DNA of 64,000 nt from Fictibacillus phosphorivorans. Its GTDB lineage: Bacteria; Bacillota; Bacilli; Bacillales; Fictibacillaceae. Shown piece after piece: positions 26,220 through 35,260 of the stretch. Numbering within the stretch: position 1 is the first letter of the stretch; every line of letters begins with the position of its first letter. The DNA lies in NCBI RefSeq assembly GCF_001629705.1, contig NZ_CP015378.1:3472001-3536000 (forward strand), in the 5' to 3' direction. Both the position numbers and the translations under genes were made by a program. A model generated the notes under the pieces. It was not told where the DNA came from and searched no databases. It was given only the letters and a program-made list of their open reading frames with translations.

Positions 26220-26648
26220 TTAATTTCCACCAAGATAAGTCGTTAATTGTGCTTCTGTAATAGGATCAGCTTGAGAAGTATTTGTTTTTTTCATAGCATC
26301 AAGTGCTGCATGATCTGATATTTTATATGTTTTTGTAGTCGCATCAAATGTAACAGTCCATGCGTTATCCTTTAAATTACTAACATACTCTTTTAATGGG
26401 TTATTAGCTTCCGCTGTACTTGTCCAAGTCGTTGCATTATTTTCTGTTGAATGTGCCATCTTTGCTGCTTTAATAATTTGAACTGCCTCACTAACTGCAG
26501 CTTTATCTTTAGTTTTTCCAATAATTCCACCTATACTTACAACAGCAATAGCTGCTATAATACCTAGAATAACGATAACTACCAACAACTCAATGAGCGT
26601 TAGTCCTTTTTCATTTTTTGCGTGTTTTTTTAATAGTTTATTAAACAA
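26220..26648 (-). CDS. pilA: Major type IV pilin, first copy
   Basis: 142 residues. Leader ending AKNEKG, cleavage before LTLIELLVVIVILG, Glu5 present. The globular part ends SQADPITEAQLTTYLGG without the DxNxDG loop of the second copy. First of the two tandem pilins, 31 bases after pilC ends. Which one forms the fibre, or whether both do, cannot be told. Confidence 0.93.
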   Translation of the reverse strand: MFNKLLKKHAKNEKGLTLIELLVVIVILGIIAAIAVVSIGGIIGKTKDKAAVSEAVQIIKAAKMAHSTENNATTWTSTAEANNPLKEYVSNLKDNAWTVTFDATTKTYKISDHAALDAMKKTNTSQADPITEAQLTTYLGGN

Positions 26649-26678
26649 CTTTGTTCACTCCCAATATTTTTTGATGTA

Positions 26679-27887
26679 TTAACCAATTGTTTTATAAATT
26701 TCAAACATCGGTACCATTACGGATACAACAATCGTACCAACTACAGATGCCAAGAAAACAATCATCAATGGCTCAATCAACGCTTTTAAGCGATCTGTCC
26801 CCGTTTCAACTTCTTTTTCATAAAAATCTGCTACTTTTGCAAGCATTTCATCCAGCGATCCAGTTTCTTCACCAATTGATATCATTTGGGTTACGAGTGG
26901 CGGGAATATCCAATGATTTTTCATCGGTTCTGTCAATCGCTGACCGGTTTCCAGAGAACTTCTCGATTCACGAATCACCTTTGCCACTACCTCATTCTCT
27001 ACCACTTTTTCCACAATCGATAAGGATTGCAGAATTGGAACTGAACTTGAAAACAGTGAACTAAGCGTTCGTGTCATCCTCGCAAGTGCAGATTTCTGAA
27101 GTAGTTTACCGAATATAGGAACTTTCAAAATTACATAATCAAAGTAATATCGGCTTGATTTATTTTTACGAATAATCAAGAGTGCCAAATAGAATAACAC
27201 CAAGAATATGAGTAAAAGCCACCAAAAACCTTGCACAAAATCACTGGCTCCTAAAACAAATCGTGTAATAGCTGGGAGCTCTCCTCCAGCTTCTTGAAGC
27301 ATAGCCGCAAACGTTGGCACAACTTTAGCTAGCAAGAAGATTACTACAAATACTGCCACCACTCCGACTATCATTGGATACATCATCGCTGATATGATCT
27401 TTTGCTTCGTATAATGCTGCTTTTCAAAGTAGGTCGCTAGTTGATCGAGTGTATCGTCCAAACTACCACCTGCTTCACCTGCGGACACCATGTTAATGAC
27501 CATCGGTGGAAACACATTTCGGTGTCGACTCATCGCATTAGACAATGGGTTACCTTGCCGAAGCTCTTCTTCCACATCTGCTAACACCTTTTGCAGCGCC
27601 TTACTTTCTGTCTGAGCAGCCATGATACTTGTCGAGTCAACAACGGATACACCCGCTCGCAACAATGTTGCAAACTGCCTTAAGAAAATGACAAACTGCT
27701 GAGATTTTACTGGACTGCCTAACGAAATTTCTTTGTTAAACAGCGTTTGTTTCATCTCTTGTACTTCTGTGACTGCGATTCCTTTTTCTTTTAGCTTTAG
27801 AACCGCCTCACGCTTGGATAGCCCAAGAACGGAGCCTGTACGTTTTTTTCCGCTCTTGTCACGACCTACATAACTAAACTGTGCCAT
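26679..27887 (-). CDS. pilC: Type IV pilus inner-membrane platform protein PilC
   Basis: About 402 residues of the GspF/PilC family: N-terminal AQFSYVGRDKSGKKRTG, two GspF domains (about 70-190 and 275-395) with SAGEAGGSLDDTLDQL and SIGEETGSLDEMLAKV, and three membrane helices. It is the platform on which PilB and PilT act. The frame extends further upstream, but the start is set at the ATG after GGGAGGCTAAG, one base past the pilT stop. Confidence 0.94.
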   Translation of the reverse strand: MAQFSYVGRDKSGKKRTGSVLGLSKREAVLKLKEKGIAVTEVQEMKQTLFNKEISLGSPVKSQQFVIFLRQFATLLRAGVSVVDSTSIMAAQTESKALQKVLADVEEELRQGNPLSNAMSRHRNVFPPMVINMVSAGEAGGSLDDTLDQLATYFEKQHYTKQKIISAMMYPMIVGVVAVFVVIFLLAKVVPTFAAMLQEAGGELPAITRFVLGASDFVQGFWWLLLIFLVLFYLALLIIRKNKSSRYYFDYVILKVPIFGKLLQKSALARMTRTLSSLFSSSVPILQSLSIVEKVVENEVVAKVIRESRSSLETGQRLTEPMKNHWIFPPLVTQMISIGEETGSLDEMLAKVADFYEKEVETGTDRLKALIEPLMIVFLASVVGTIVVSVMVPMFEIYKTIG

Positions 27888-27888
27888 C

Positions 27889-28929
27889 TTAGCCTCCCTT
27901 CTCCAGGAGATATGGCTCCACGAACTCTCTTGAAACTTCGTTGCGCTCAAGAGCTTCCTTGGCAGACATCTCAAACGTATGCATACCAGCGTTCTTGCTC
28001 GTCTGCATCACACTATGAATCTGGTGAATCTTTTCATTGCGGATCAAGTTCGCTACAGCAGGTGTATTGACTAACACCTCAGTAATCGCTCTTCTTCCTT
28101 TACCATCATTGGTTGGAAGAAGCCTCTGCGACATGACACCGACTAAGACGGAGGCTAATTGAATTCGGATCTGTCCTTGTTGTTCCGGTGGAAACACATC
28201 GACGATTCGATCAATCGTTGATGATGCGTTTGTCGTATGTAGCGTACCTAGAACAAGGTGACCCGTTTCCGCTGCCGTAATAGCTGTTGCAATGGTTTCC
28301 AGATCCCGCATTTCCCCGAGCAGAATCACATCAGGGTCTTGACGGAGTGCTGCGCGAAGGCCGTTTGCAAAATTGTTCGTATCAAACCCAATTTCACGCT
28401 GGTCAATCACGCACGTTCGATGTTTGTGCAAGTACTCGATCGGGTCCTCTAACGTAATTATGTGCCGACTCATCGTCCGGTTCATAAAATCGATCATCGA
28501 GGCAAGAGTCGTAGACTTACCGCTCCCCGTTGGGCCGGTAACAAGCACGAGTCCTTGATGTTTCCCCGCCATCTTCCGTACACTTTCAGGAAGCTTCAGA
28601 TCTTCCATGCTGGGAATAGAAGTTGGAATGATTCGAAAAGCAAGACTCACACAGGACCGCTGACGGTATGCGTTTACCCTGAACCGCGATAATCCTTGAA
28701 TCCCATACGAGATATCAATTTCTCCCGCTTCTTCAAAATCGGAATAATACTTTTCATCAATGACTAGTTGTGAAATCTGTTCCGTATCCTCGGGTCTCAA
28801 CGCTTCACTACCGTATCGTTTTAATCCCCCATTGATTCGAAAAACAGGAGGCATCCCAACAGACAGGTGAACATCTGATGCTTTTAATTGAAAGGCTGCT
28901 CTCAGCCATTGTTCCAGCTTTTCTTTCAT
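27889..28929 (-). CDS. pilT: Pilus retraction ATPase PilT
   Basis: 346 residues. Walker A GPTGSGKSTTLASMI, Asp box ITLEDPIEYLH, Walker B VILLGEMRDLETI and His box GHLVLGTLHTTNASS are intact, plus the PilT-specific start (ASDVHLSVGMPPVFRING). PilT powers fibre retraction and hence twitching and DNA uptake by pull-back. Its presence separates this locus from the com pseudopilus of Bacillus, which has no PilT. It sits 8 bases after pilB. Confidence 0.96.
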   Translation of the reverse strand: MKEKLEQWLRAAFQLKASDVHLSVGMPPVFRINGGLKRYGSEALRPEDTEQISQLVIDEKYYSDFEEAGEIDISYGIQGLSRFRVNAYRQRSCVSLAFRIIPTSIPSMEDLKLPESVRKMAGKHQGLVLVTGPTGSGKSTTLASMIDFMNRTMSRHIITLEDPIEYLHKHRTCVIDQREIGFDTNNFANGLRAALRQDPDVILLGEMRDLETIATAITAAETGHLVLGTLHTTNASSTIDRIVDVFPPEQQGQIRIQLASVLVGVMSQRLLPTNDGKGRRAITEVLVNTPAVANLIRNEKIHQIHSVMQTSKNAGMHTFEMSAKEALERNEVSREFVEPYLLEKGG

Positions 28930-28937
28930 GTCAGCAC

Positions 28938-30602
28938 CTACTCGTTGATGGCTACACGCAAGACTTCTTCAGTCGTCGTTAAGCCTTGTTTCACTTTTAG
29001 GAACCCATCATCAATCAAAAAGATAGTTCCATTTTTCATCGCATAATCACGCAATTCTACAATTGGTCTGTTGTTCATAATGAGCTGGCGAATATGCTCG
29101 TCCACAACTAAAACTTCATGAAGAGCAATCCTGCCTTTATATCCCGTACTGTTGCACATGCCGCAGCCTTTTCCACGAGAAACGGATTCAATCTTGATAC
29201 CGCGTTTAGCGAAGATTTCTTTTTCTCGTTCTGTCGCTTTAAACGTTTGTTTACAATCACGGCATACTCTTCGGACCAACCGCTGAGCGATAACTCCAGA
29301 TAGCGATGCAGCAACTAAGAACGGTTCAACACCCATATCAGTAAGACGAGCGATCGTACCGATTGAGTCATTCGTATGAAGCGTGCTTAATACTAAGTGA
29401 CCCGTTAGAGACGCACGAACTGCAATTTCAGCCGTTTCAGTATCTCGAATTTCCCCGATCATGACGATGTCAGGATCCTGTCGGAGAATAGAACGCAAAC
29501 CACTTGCAAACGTAAGACCAACTGAAGAGTTCACTTGAATCTGGTTAATCCCCGCCAGTTGGTATTCAACTGGATCCTCAATCGTTACTAGGTTCACTTC
29601 CTCTGTGTTCAACTTGTTTAATGCTGCATACAGAGTTGATGATTTACCTGATCCCGTCGGACCCGTGATTAAGATAATGCCGTTCGGCTGTTTGATTAGA
29701 TTTGTAAACCGCTGCATGTTCAGCTTGTTAAAACCTAGATTCTCTAGATGATTTAACGAACTACCGAGATCAAGAATACGCAGGACAATCTTCTCACCAT
29801 AGATCGCTGGCAATGTAGATACACGAAGGTCTACAGGATGCATATCCAGTGTCATCTTTATTCGTCCATCTTGAGGCAATCGGCTTTCGGTTATGTTCAA
29901 GTTCGCCATAATCTTAATACGAGCCGTCAGCATGTTCTGCATATGCTTTGGTAGACTTCGTTCCGTTTTTAACATCCCGTCGATCCGGTAACGAATCACA
30001 ATCTTGGTTTCGTGAGGATCAAAATGGATATCACTCGCTTTTTGCTGAACACCTTGCTGGATGATCTGATTCACGAGCTTAACGATTGGTGAATCTTCTT
30101 CTGTCATTCGGCTGTCATCACTCAACGACGCACCTTGTGGCAGAAGATCAAGAAACTCGTCCATAGAATCATCGATATCGTAATACTTGTTATGAGCACG
30201 TATAATATCGTCTTTTGCTGATATCGCACGTTCAATTTGAAAACCAGTTGTTAATCGCAAATCATCGATAACGGTAAAATCCATAGGATCTGCCATCGCA
30301 ACAAAGAGCTTATCTGCTTCCTTTTTCACCGGCATAAGAAAATGTCTTCTAGCAAACTCTCTTGGGACAATTGCCACTGCTTGTTCATCAATGGGATAGC
30401 GATACAAGCTTAAGTGCGGAATACCGAGTTGAAATTCAAGTACCTCGATAAGCTGCTGTTCGGTCAGCAGACCCTTTTCGATAAAAGCATCACCAAGTTT
30501 TTGGTTGCTACGTTTTTCTTTTAACGTTTGCTGAAGAACTTCTTCAGTGATTAATCCAGACTCTACTAAAAGATCACCAAGGCGCTTTTTTTGAACGATC
30601 AC
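28938..30602 (-). CDS. pilB: Pilus extension ATPase PilB
   Basis: 554 residues. N-terminal GspE/MshEN domains (about 1-150, RLGDLLVESGLITEEVLQQ), Walker A GPTGSGKSSTLYAAL, Asp box TIEDPVEYQL, Walker B IVMIGEIRDTETAE, His box GHLVLSTLHTNDS and a zinc-binding pair CRDC...CGMC near residue 460. PilB powers fibre extension. The start is GTG, overlapping the stop of the upstream VanW-like gene (GTGA). Confidence 0.96.
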   Translation of the reverse strand: MIVQKKRLGDLLVESGLITEEVLQQTLKEKRSNQKLGDAFIEKGLLTEQQLIEVLEFQLGIPHLSLYRYPIDEQAVAIVPREFARRHFLMPVKKEADKLFVAMADPMDFTVIDDLRLTTGFQIERAISAKDDIIRAHNKYYDIDDSMDEFLDLLPQGASLSDDSRMTEEDSPIVKLVNQIIQQGVQQKASDIHFDPHETKIVIRYRIDGMLKTERSLPKHMQNMLTARIKIMANLNITESRLPQDGRIKMTLDMHPVDLRVSTLPAIYGEKIVLRILDLGSSLNHLENLGFNKLNMQRFTNLIKQPNGIILITGPTGSGKSSTLYAALNKLNTEEVNLVTIEDPVEYQLAGINQIQVNSSVGLTFASGLRSILRQDPDIVMIGEIRDTETAEIAVRASLTGHLVLSTLHTNDSIGTIARLTDMGVEPFLVAASLSGVIAQRLVRRVCRDCKQTFKATEREKEIFAKRGIKIESVSRGKGCGMCNSTGYKGRIALHEVLVVDEHIRQLIMNNRPIVELRDYAMKNGTIFLIDDGFLKVKQGLTTTEEVLRVAINE

Positions 30603-31990
30603 TTTATCTCACCGTCGCTCTCTTTACCAGGATTACTAGAATTTGTTTCTTTTTCTGGAACAGGCTTTGATGTAGTTGGTTTATCCGAAGGGTCAGTTCC
30701 CGGAATACCTGGCATTACAGGTACATAAGGGTTCATCGGATTATTCGGATCTGGATAATACGGGAAAGGATACGGATAAGGCGTTCCAGGTGTACCCTCT
30801 TCTGGTGTTGTTTCAGGCGTTTCCTCTTCCTCAACCGGATAGCCTCTCTCCTCTATACGATGTCGCGGCGGATAAAAATCTTCTGCCAGCTTTTCCGAAG
30901 CCACTTCCTCACCACCAGAACCAAACGATTTACGATAGACCGTTGCCAGATAGCCTTCCCTTCCACCACTTACGGTAACTGCACTCAGAATCGATGCCAG
31001 CTGGTCATTAAAATGAATAATAGTCTTTGGTTCAAATACTTGCTTGTCCACTTTGACGGTATATGTATAAGGAAGTGGTACCCCAACAATAGAAACGCTT
31101 AAATTGTTTCCATCCATCATAAAGTTGAACTTATAAGACGAAGCATTTGTATTCTTAAAAGCTAGATCCATGTCTTGAGGTTTAACGAGTGCTTCATATC
31201 CTAGTGACGCATAATCAGGCAGCTCTCTTGATGTATGACGTTCGATGATGCTGAAGTTTGTTTTTTGTATCGCTCCATAAATGCCACTAGCCAGCACGTT
31301 AAGATCAATCGAATCTTGTGCCGTCATGTCTACTTCTTCTAGAGCTCCTATTAATGAGAAAACTTCTCCTGGTTTCATCTCATAATTTTCTAAACCCTCT
31401 ACCCAATCTTCCAAAAGAACATGCTCTCCTGGGAGTTTAATCGTGCTTTCACTCACCACTTCTTCTGCTTGTCCGAACGTAGTGAGAAATTCGTTTATTG
31501 GGATTTCAAGTTCATTTGTTTGTAAAGTAGAGCCTATCTTTTTCAGGTGCGCATGTAGCATCTCTTCATCCAATAACTCTGTAAGTCCACTAACTTGAAG
31601 TTGTTGTATCGATTTTTCAACCGTTTCCTTATTTACGTTTACTAATAACGGTGAAACACTATCCGAAAGATTCTTCAGACTATCTTCAACCTGAAACTGC
31701 CATACATCACTAGGCAATTTAACTTTTTGCTCGTTGTAAACCAAGTACACGGGATGCTCGTTTTGCCACTGTGATACTTTTTCGTTAACCAGTGGAAGCG
31801 CTTCTGATTTTGATAGATTTTCTAAAGGGATAGAAGCGATAGCAACCCCCGTACCATACTTTTCTTCTTCGAAAATATTAGAGTATACCTTTGTCCCTAA
31901 GTGACTAAAAAAGAAAAGAAAAAGAGCTGCAAGGCTAAGGGATGCAAAGATCACAAGAAAATTTTTGGGATTGAATTCTCTTTTAGCCAT
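30599..31990 (-). CDS. Membrane-anchored VanW-like protein with proline-rich tail
   Basis: About 463 residues. One membrane helix near the N-terminus (NFLVIFASLSLAALFLFF), an extracytoplasmic region with peptidoglycan-binding-like repeats, and a VanW-type segment (MKPGEVFSLIGALEEV ... GIYGAIQKTNFSIIERHT). The tail (from about residue 385) is Pro/Tyr/Glu-rich (TPYPYPFPYYPDPNNPMNPY). The translational overlap with pilB ties it to the pilus. A role in guiding the fibre through the thick wall is an inference. The start at 31990 is favoured over an upstream TTG that would overlap the previous gene. Confidence 0.75.
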   Translation of the reverse strand: MAKREFNPKNFLVIFASLSLAALFLFFFSHLGTKVYSNIFEEEKYGTGVAIASIPLENLSKSEALPLVNEKVSQWQNEHPVYLVYNEQKVKLPSDVWQFQVEDSLKNLSDSVSPLLVNVNKETVEKSIQQLQVSGLTELLDEEMLHAHLKKIGSTLQTNELEIPINEFLTTFGQAEEVVSESTIKLPGEHVLLEDWVEGLENYEMKPGEVFSLIGALEEVDMTAQDSIDLNVLASGIYGAIQKTNFSIIERHTSRELPDYASLGYEALVKPQDMDLAFKNTNASSYKFNFMMDGNNLSVSIVGVPLPYTYTVKVDKQVFEPKTIIHFNDQLASILSAVTVSGGREGYLATVYRKSFGSGGEEVASEKLAEDFYPPRHRIEERGYPVEEEETPETTPEEGTPGTPYPYPFPYYPDPNNPMNPYVPVMPGIPGTDPSDKPTTSKPVPEKETNSSNPGKESDGEIK

Positions 31991-32000
31991 CGCGTTCTCT

Positions 32001-32738
32001 TTAGCCCACAACGTTCATGGAAAGTTCCGCTAGAACGGCAGGTCCTTTCTCTTGAGCTTTCCGCACATCCTCTTTATTTAGAGTGGTTCCGTTCGGAAAT
32101 AAAAGCTCACCGTTTCTTTCGAAGATATCTTTGGTTGTCGTTCGTCCAGTCAATAATTTCAGTTGCTTTTCTTGAAACTCAGATAATTCGTTTGTTTCAA
32201 CAGACACAGCAACCTCTTCTTCTACTTCAACAGCGCCACCTAATAAAGACTCAGCTTTATCTAAAAAGTTCAACTGTGCTTCTTCTTTAATAACGATCAA
32301 ATCACGTCCATAAGTGATAAGCTGTTCGGATGAAAGGATGACTTTCTTTGAGCGTAGTGACAATTCCAGACCAAGAATGGCTCCCGTGTCTTCGTTGATA
32401 AAGAACTCTGTCGCTTCTCCAATCAGTTGACCTTTACGATCAATCAACTTAGCTCCAACTACAGTAATTTTCTTTTGCACAAGTTCGTTTGCGATCGGAA
32501 TCTCTGTTAAATCAAAGATCGATGTGCTGTCTTCAATCATTACTGCAAACTCTCCAACACCTACAATTTTCTTAAATGGAACCGCACGTACGCTGATCTG
32601 CCAGTCCGCATGTTCAACCGTTAGGAAATCAACCATACCTTCTTTTGGATTAACGACTAATGACTTTACATGTCCTACTTCTGCTCCATCTGCAATACTA
32701 ATAATAGGCAGTCCAACAAATTGATTACTTTTTTTCAT
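32001..32738 (-). CDS. PRC-barrel domain protein of the pilus operon
   Basis: 245 residues with two PRC-barrel domains (about 8-80, GLPIISIADGAEVGHVKSLV, and about 90-165, AKLIDRKGQLIGEATEFFI), then a helical tail. No membrane segment. PRC barrels mediate protein-protein or RNA/protein docking. The stop is 10 bases before the VanW-like start, so it is co-transcribed with the pilus genes. Its specific role is unknown. Confidence 0.82.
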   Translation of the reverse strand: MKKSNQFVGLPIISIADGAEVGHVKSLVVNPKEGMVDFLTVEHADWQISVRAVPFKKIVGVGEFAVMIEDSTSIFDLTEIPIANELVQKKITVVGAKLIDRKGQLIGEATEFFINEDTGAILGLELSLRSKKVILSSEQLITYGRDLIVIKEEAQLNFLDKAESLLGGAVEVEEEVAVSVETNELSEFQEKQLKLLTGRTTTKDIFERNGELLFPNGTTLNKEDVRKAQEKGPAVLAELSMNVVG

Positions 32739-32775
32739 ATTACTCACCCAGTCCTTTATGTTTTAAATAATTATG

Positions 32776-34194
32776 TTATTTGTTCATTTCTTTGTATCTT
32801 TGAAGCTCTTCTACAATAACAGGATAAATGCTTAGCTTTTCTTCCATTTTCTCAATTAAAGGATTGAAGCTGTTTAATTCACTAGATTTCACATAAGAAT
32901 CTAACAATAGTTTTGAAAACAGATAGAAGTCTTTGTCTGATAATTTTTGGTTCAATAATGTGACGAGCATTTCTTGATAAGAGCTATGATCGCCTGTCTC
33001 TTCGTACGAGCGCAAGGTACTTAGAAACATATCCTGTAGCTCTACATTCATATCAGGTGTACTGATCTCAACGGATTCGTTAATAGAGGCTTCAACTTCT
33101 TCTATTTCAGCCACTACTTCTTCTGTATCCGACACAGAAAACTCATCTTGCTCTTCGTATGATTCTATCTCTTCAACCGATTCTACTGTTTCAACTACTT
33201 CTTCCATAGGTGTTGCTTCAATTTCAGATTCAACTTCAACTTGTATAGGCTCTTCTAATGTGATTTCAACTTCGATGATAGGTTCTTCCATGATGTGGGC
33301 TTCTTCGGTGTTTATCTCTTCAATCGCAGTTAACAACTCTTCTGTATCCTCTACTTCTAGTAGTTCCTCAAGCATGGATTCTGTTGATGATTCATTATCC
33401 TCCAAAATAAAGTTCTTATCATGAGATAGTTCTTCGGTTGGTTCAATGATCTCCTCGAGTGATGAGATTTCAATATCCGGTGTCTCTACTATTGTGTCCG
33501 TTTCACCTAAATCTTCTAATAATGAGGCGCGTTGTAAAAGAATCTCCTCATTTTCTATATCGGTAGCTATAGGCATATTCGTAAGCTCTTCATCAGATAT
33601 TTCTCTCGTTTCTTTTAAGAATTCGAATTCATCTTCAATAGATTCAGAGAGTATGTCTTCCGTTTCCAGTTCTTCTACAGGCAAAACGATATCTATACTC
33701 ATTTTTTCTTCTTCTGCTATAATTTCGTCGATATCTAAATCTAATAGTTCATTAGGGTCTAACGCTTGTAAATCTTCAGTTATCAATGAACCTTCTTCAA
33801 ATACTTTTATCTCGTTATCAAATTCACTGCTCATTACTAATTCTTCTATTGCAGCAGCGTGTTCATCTTGTTCTATAAGATTCTCTTGAACATACTCCTC
33901 AGGTGCTATTTCATTCTGGGAAAAAGAAAAAACAATATCTGATTGCCCTGTACTCGCTGAAACCAAGTTGAATTTTTTTGCTGCTATATATGATGCAATG
34001 AAAGCAATTAACATCATTGCAGTAAGAGCTAATCCAAAAGATAAATTATTTAAAATAAACAACCCTCCTAAAGCCAACAAAAAAGCTAGCCCTAGAATTG
34101 TCATTTTTAATGGCCGTTTAACGTTTGGAGGATAAAAATATAGCAGCGAACCTACAATTAATGTGATTACTAACAAAACAATAATTTGTGTCAA
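32776..34194 (-). CDS. Acidic membrane-anchored protein at the head of the pilus operon
   Basis: 472 residues. Two or three N-terminal membrane helices (about 2-75), then about 290 residues of extremely acidic low-complexity sequence dominated by E, D, I, V, S and T, and a C-terminal helical domain (about 380-472, VELQDMFLSTLRSYEETGDH...). I do not recognise a family. The start is TTG after GAGGAGAG. It is the first gene of the leftward pilus operon, 28 bases ahead of the PRC-barrel gene and divergent from the minor pilins. The C-terminal domain could be a docking domain like those of FimV/TPR-type pilus regulators; this is a guess from layout only. Confidence 0.72.
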   Translation of the reverse strand: MTQIIVLLVITLIVGSLLYFYPPNVKRPLKMTILGLAFLLALGGLFILNNLSFGLALTAMMLIAFIASYIAAKKFNLVSASTGQSDIVFSFSQNEIAPEEYVQENLIEQDEHAAAIEELVMSSEFDNEIKVFEEGSLITEDLQALDPNELLDLDIDEIIAEEEKMSIDIVLPVEELETEDILSESIEDEFEFLKETREISDEELTNMPIATDIENEEILLQRASLLEDLGETDTIVETPDIEISSLEEIIEPTEELSHDKNFILEDNESSTESMLEELLEVEDTEELLTAIEEINTEEAHIMEEPIIEVEITLEEPIQVEVESEIEATPMEEVVETVESVEEIESYEEQDEFSVSDTEEVVAEIEEVEASINESVEISTPDMNVELQDMFLSTLRSYEETGDHSSYQEMLVTLLNQKLSDKDFYLFSKLLLDSYVKSSELNSFNPLIEKMEEKLSIYPVIVEELQRYKEMNK

Positions 34195-34359
34195 TGAACT
34201 CTCCTCAATTCCAATATTCGCTAATTAAACCTATAATACTACATTTTTACTAAAAATCACCCAATAATATCAAACTTTTCTAAAAAATATTGTATAATTA
34301 AGCAGTAAAATCTTTATTACTAGGTCTTTATGACCAAAAAACAGTTAAGGATGATTATA

Positions 34360-34797
34360 ATGCTTTCAGAAAAAGGTTTTTCTCTAATAGAGGTTCTTAT
34401 TTCATTAACGATCCTATCTGTTTCCGTTATAGGGATTTCGCAGTTTTTTCACCAAGCAAACCAAATATCAGCAGGAAATAACACAAAGCTAGTTGCTACC
34501 AATCTAGCTCGGATGACATTGGAGCGTATACAGATTAATCATGAGCCATATGGAATTAATTTGATTTCTGGAATGTCTGAAAAGTCATTAACCAAATCCA
34601 CCTGTTCAACCTCTGCTTGCCAAAGTTTATATGAGATGGATATTAATAATAAGCCATATAAGATAACCATAAGAGTTAAACAATTACCTGCCGATAAAGA
34701 GATAGGACTATATTCTGCAAAAGTTCTTGTCAATTATGGGAAACCAAATCCTACATCTGTAGAGGGGTATTTAAAAGATGCTGCGAGAACGAATTAG
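34360..34797 (+). CDS. Minor pilin, PilV/PilI-like
   Basis: 145 residues. Short leader MLSEKG, then FSLIEVLISLTILSVSVIG, a prepilin cleavage motif with Glu5. The globular part has two nearby cysteines (STCSTSACQS) that could form a disulfide. The start at 34360 is chosen because AAGGA lies 8 bases upstream; the longer frame from 34330 would give an untypical leader. First gene of the divergent minor-pilin operon. Confidence 0.88.
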   Translation: MLSEKGFSLIEVLISLTILSVSVIGISQFFHQANQISAGNNTKLVATNLARMTLERIQINHEPYGINLISGMSEKSLTKSTCSTSACQSLYEMDINNKPYKITIRVKQLPADKEIGLYSAKVLVNYGKPNPTSVEGYLKDAARTN

Positions 34798-35257
34798 ATA
34801 CTTAGACCAAAGAGGTTTCACCTTAGTCGAATCTTTACTTTCCCTTGTTCTCTTCTCCATTATCGCTACTGCTGTTTATTTCGTTTTACTCAACGGATTA
34901 AAAACAGAGAACAAAATTTATAATGAAACATTAATTCGTGATGAAGCAGATTTAGTCATGTCAGAATTTATTAAAGTACTTTACACTGCAACACCTTCAA
35001 AAGTGAAAGAAACAGTGAATGATCCTAATAATCTCGTTTATAAATTAAATAACAATACGAGCAAAACCATTGGATTCGTACAAGATAAGCCTGTTATCGA
35101 TGGCAGGCAGATTAGCTCTAACGATTTTAATTTCTCAGGATCCACAATAACTATAGTGGATAAAAGTATTAAAATTGATCTGTTAGTTGGAAGTAACAAG
35201 AATGCCAATGCAAAAAAGCTAAAACTAGAAAGTCAATTTAGACTAATGGAGGAATAA
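34778..35257 (+). CDS. Minor pilin, PilW/PilJ-like
   Basis: 159 residues. Leader MLRERIRYLDQRG, then FTLVESLLSLVLFSIIATA, with Glu5. The start overlaps the previous gene by 20 bases, indicating coupling. Globular part is beta-rich. In other T4P systems such minor pilins prime fibre assembly at the tip. Confidence 0.88.
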   Translation: MLRERIRYLDQRGFTLVESLLSLVLFSIIATAVYFVLLNGLKTENKIYNETLIRDEADLVMSEFIKVLYTATPSKVKETVNDPNNLVYKLNNNTSKTIGFVQDKPVIDGRQISSNDFNFSGSTITIVDKSIKIDLLVGSNKNANAKKLKLESQFRLMEE

Positions 35258-35260
35258 CGC

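Noticed and set aside
23188..30602. Calling the pilus genes the competence comG pseudopilus
   Set aside because: A PilT retraction ATPase and PilM/PilN/PilO set are present, and two major pilins; comG operons lack these.
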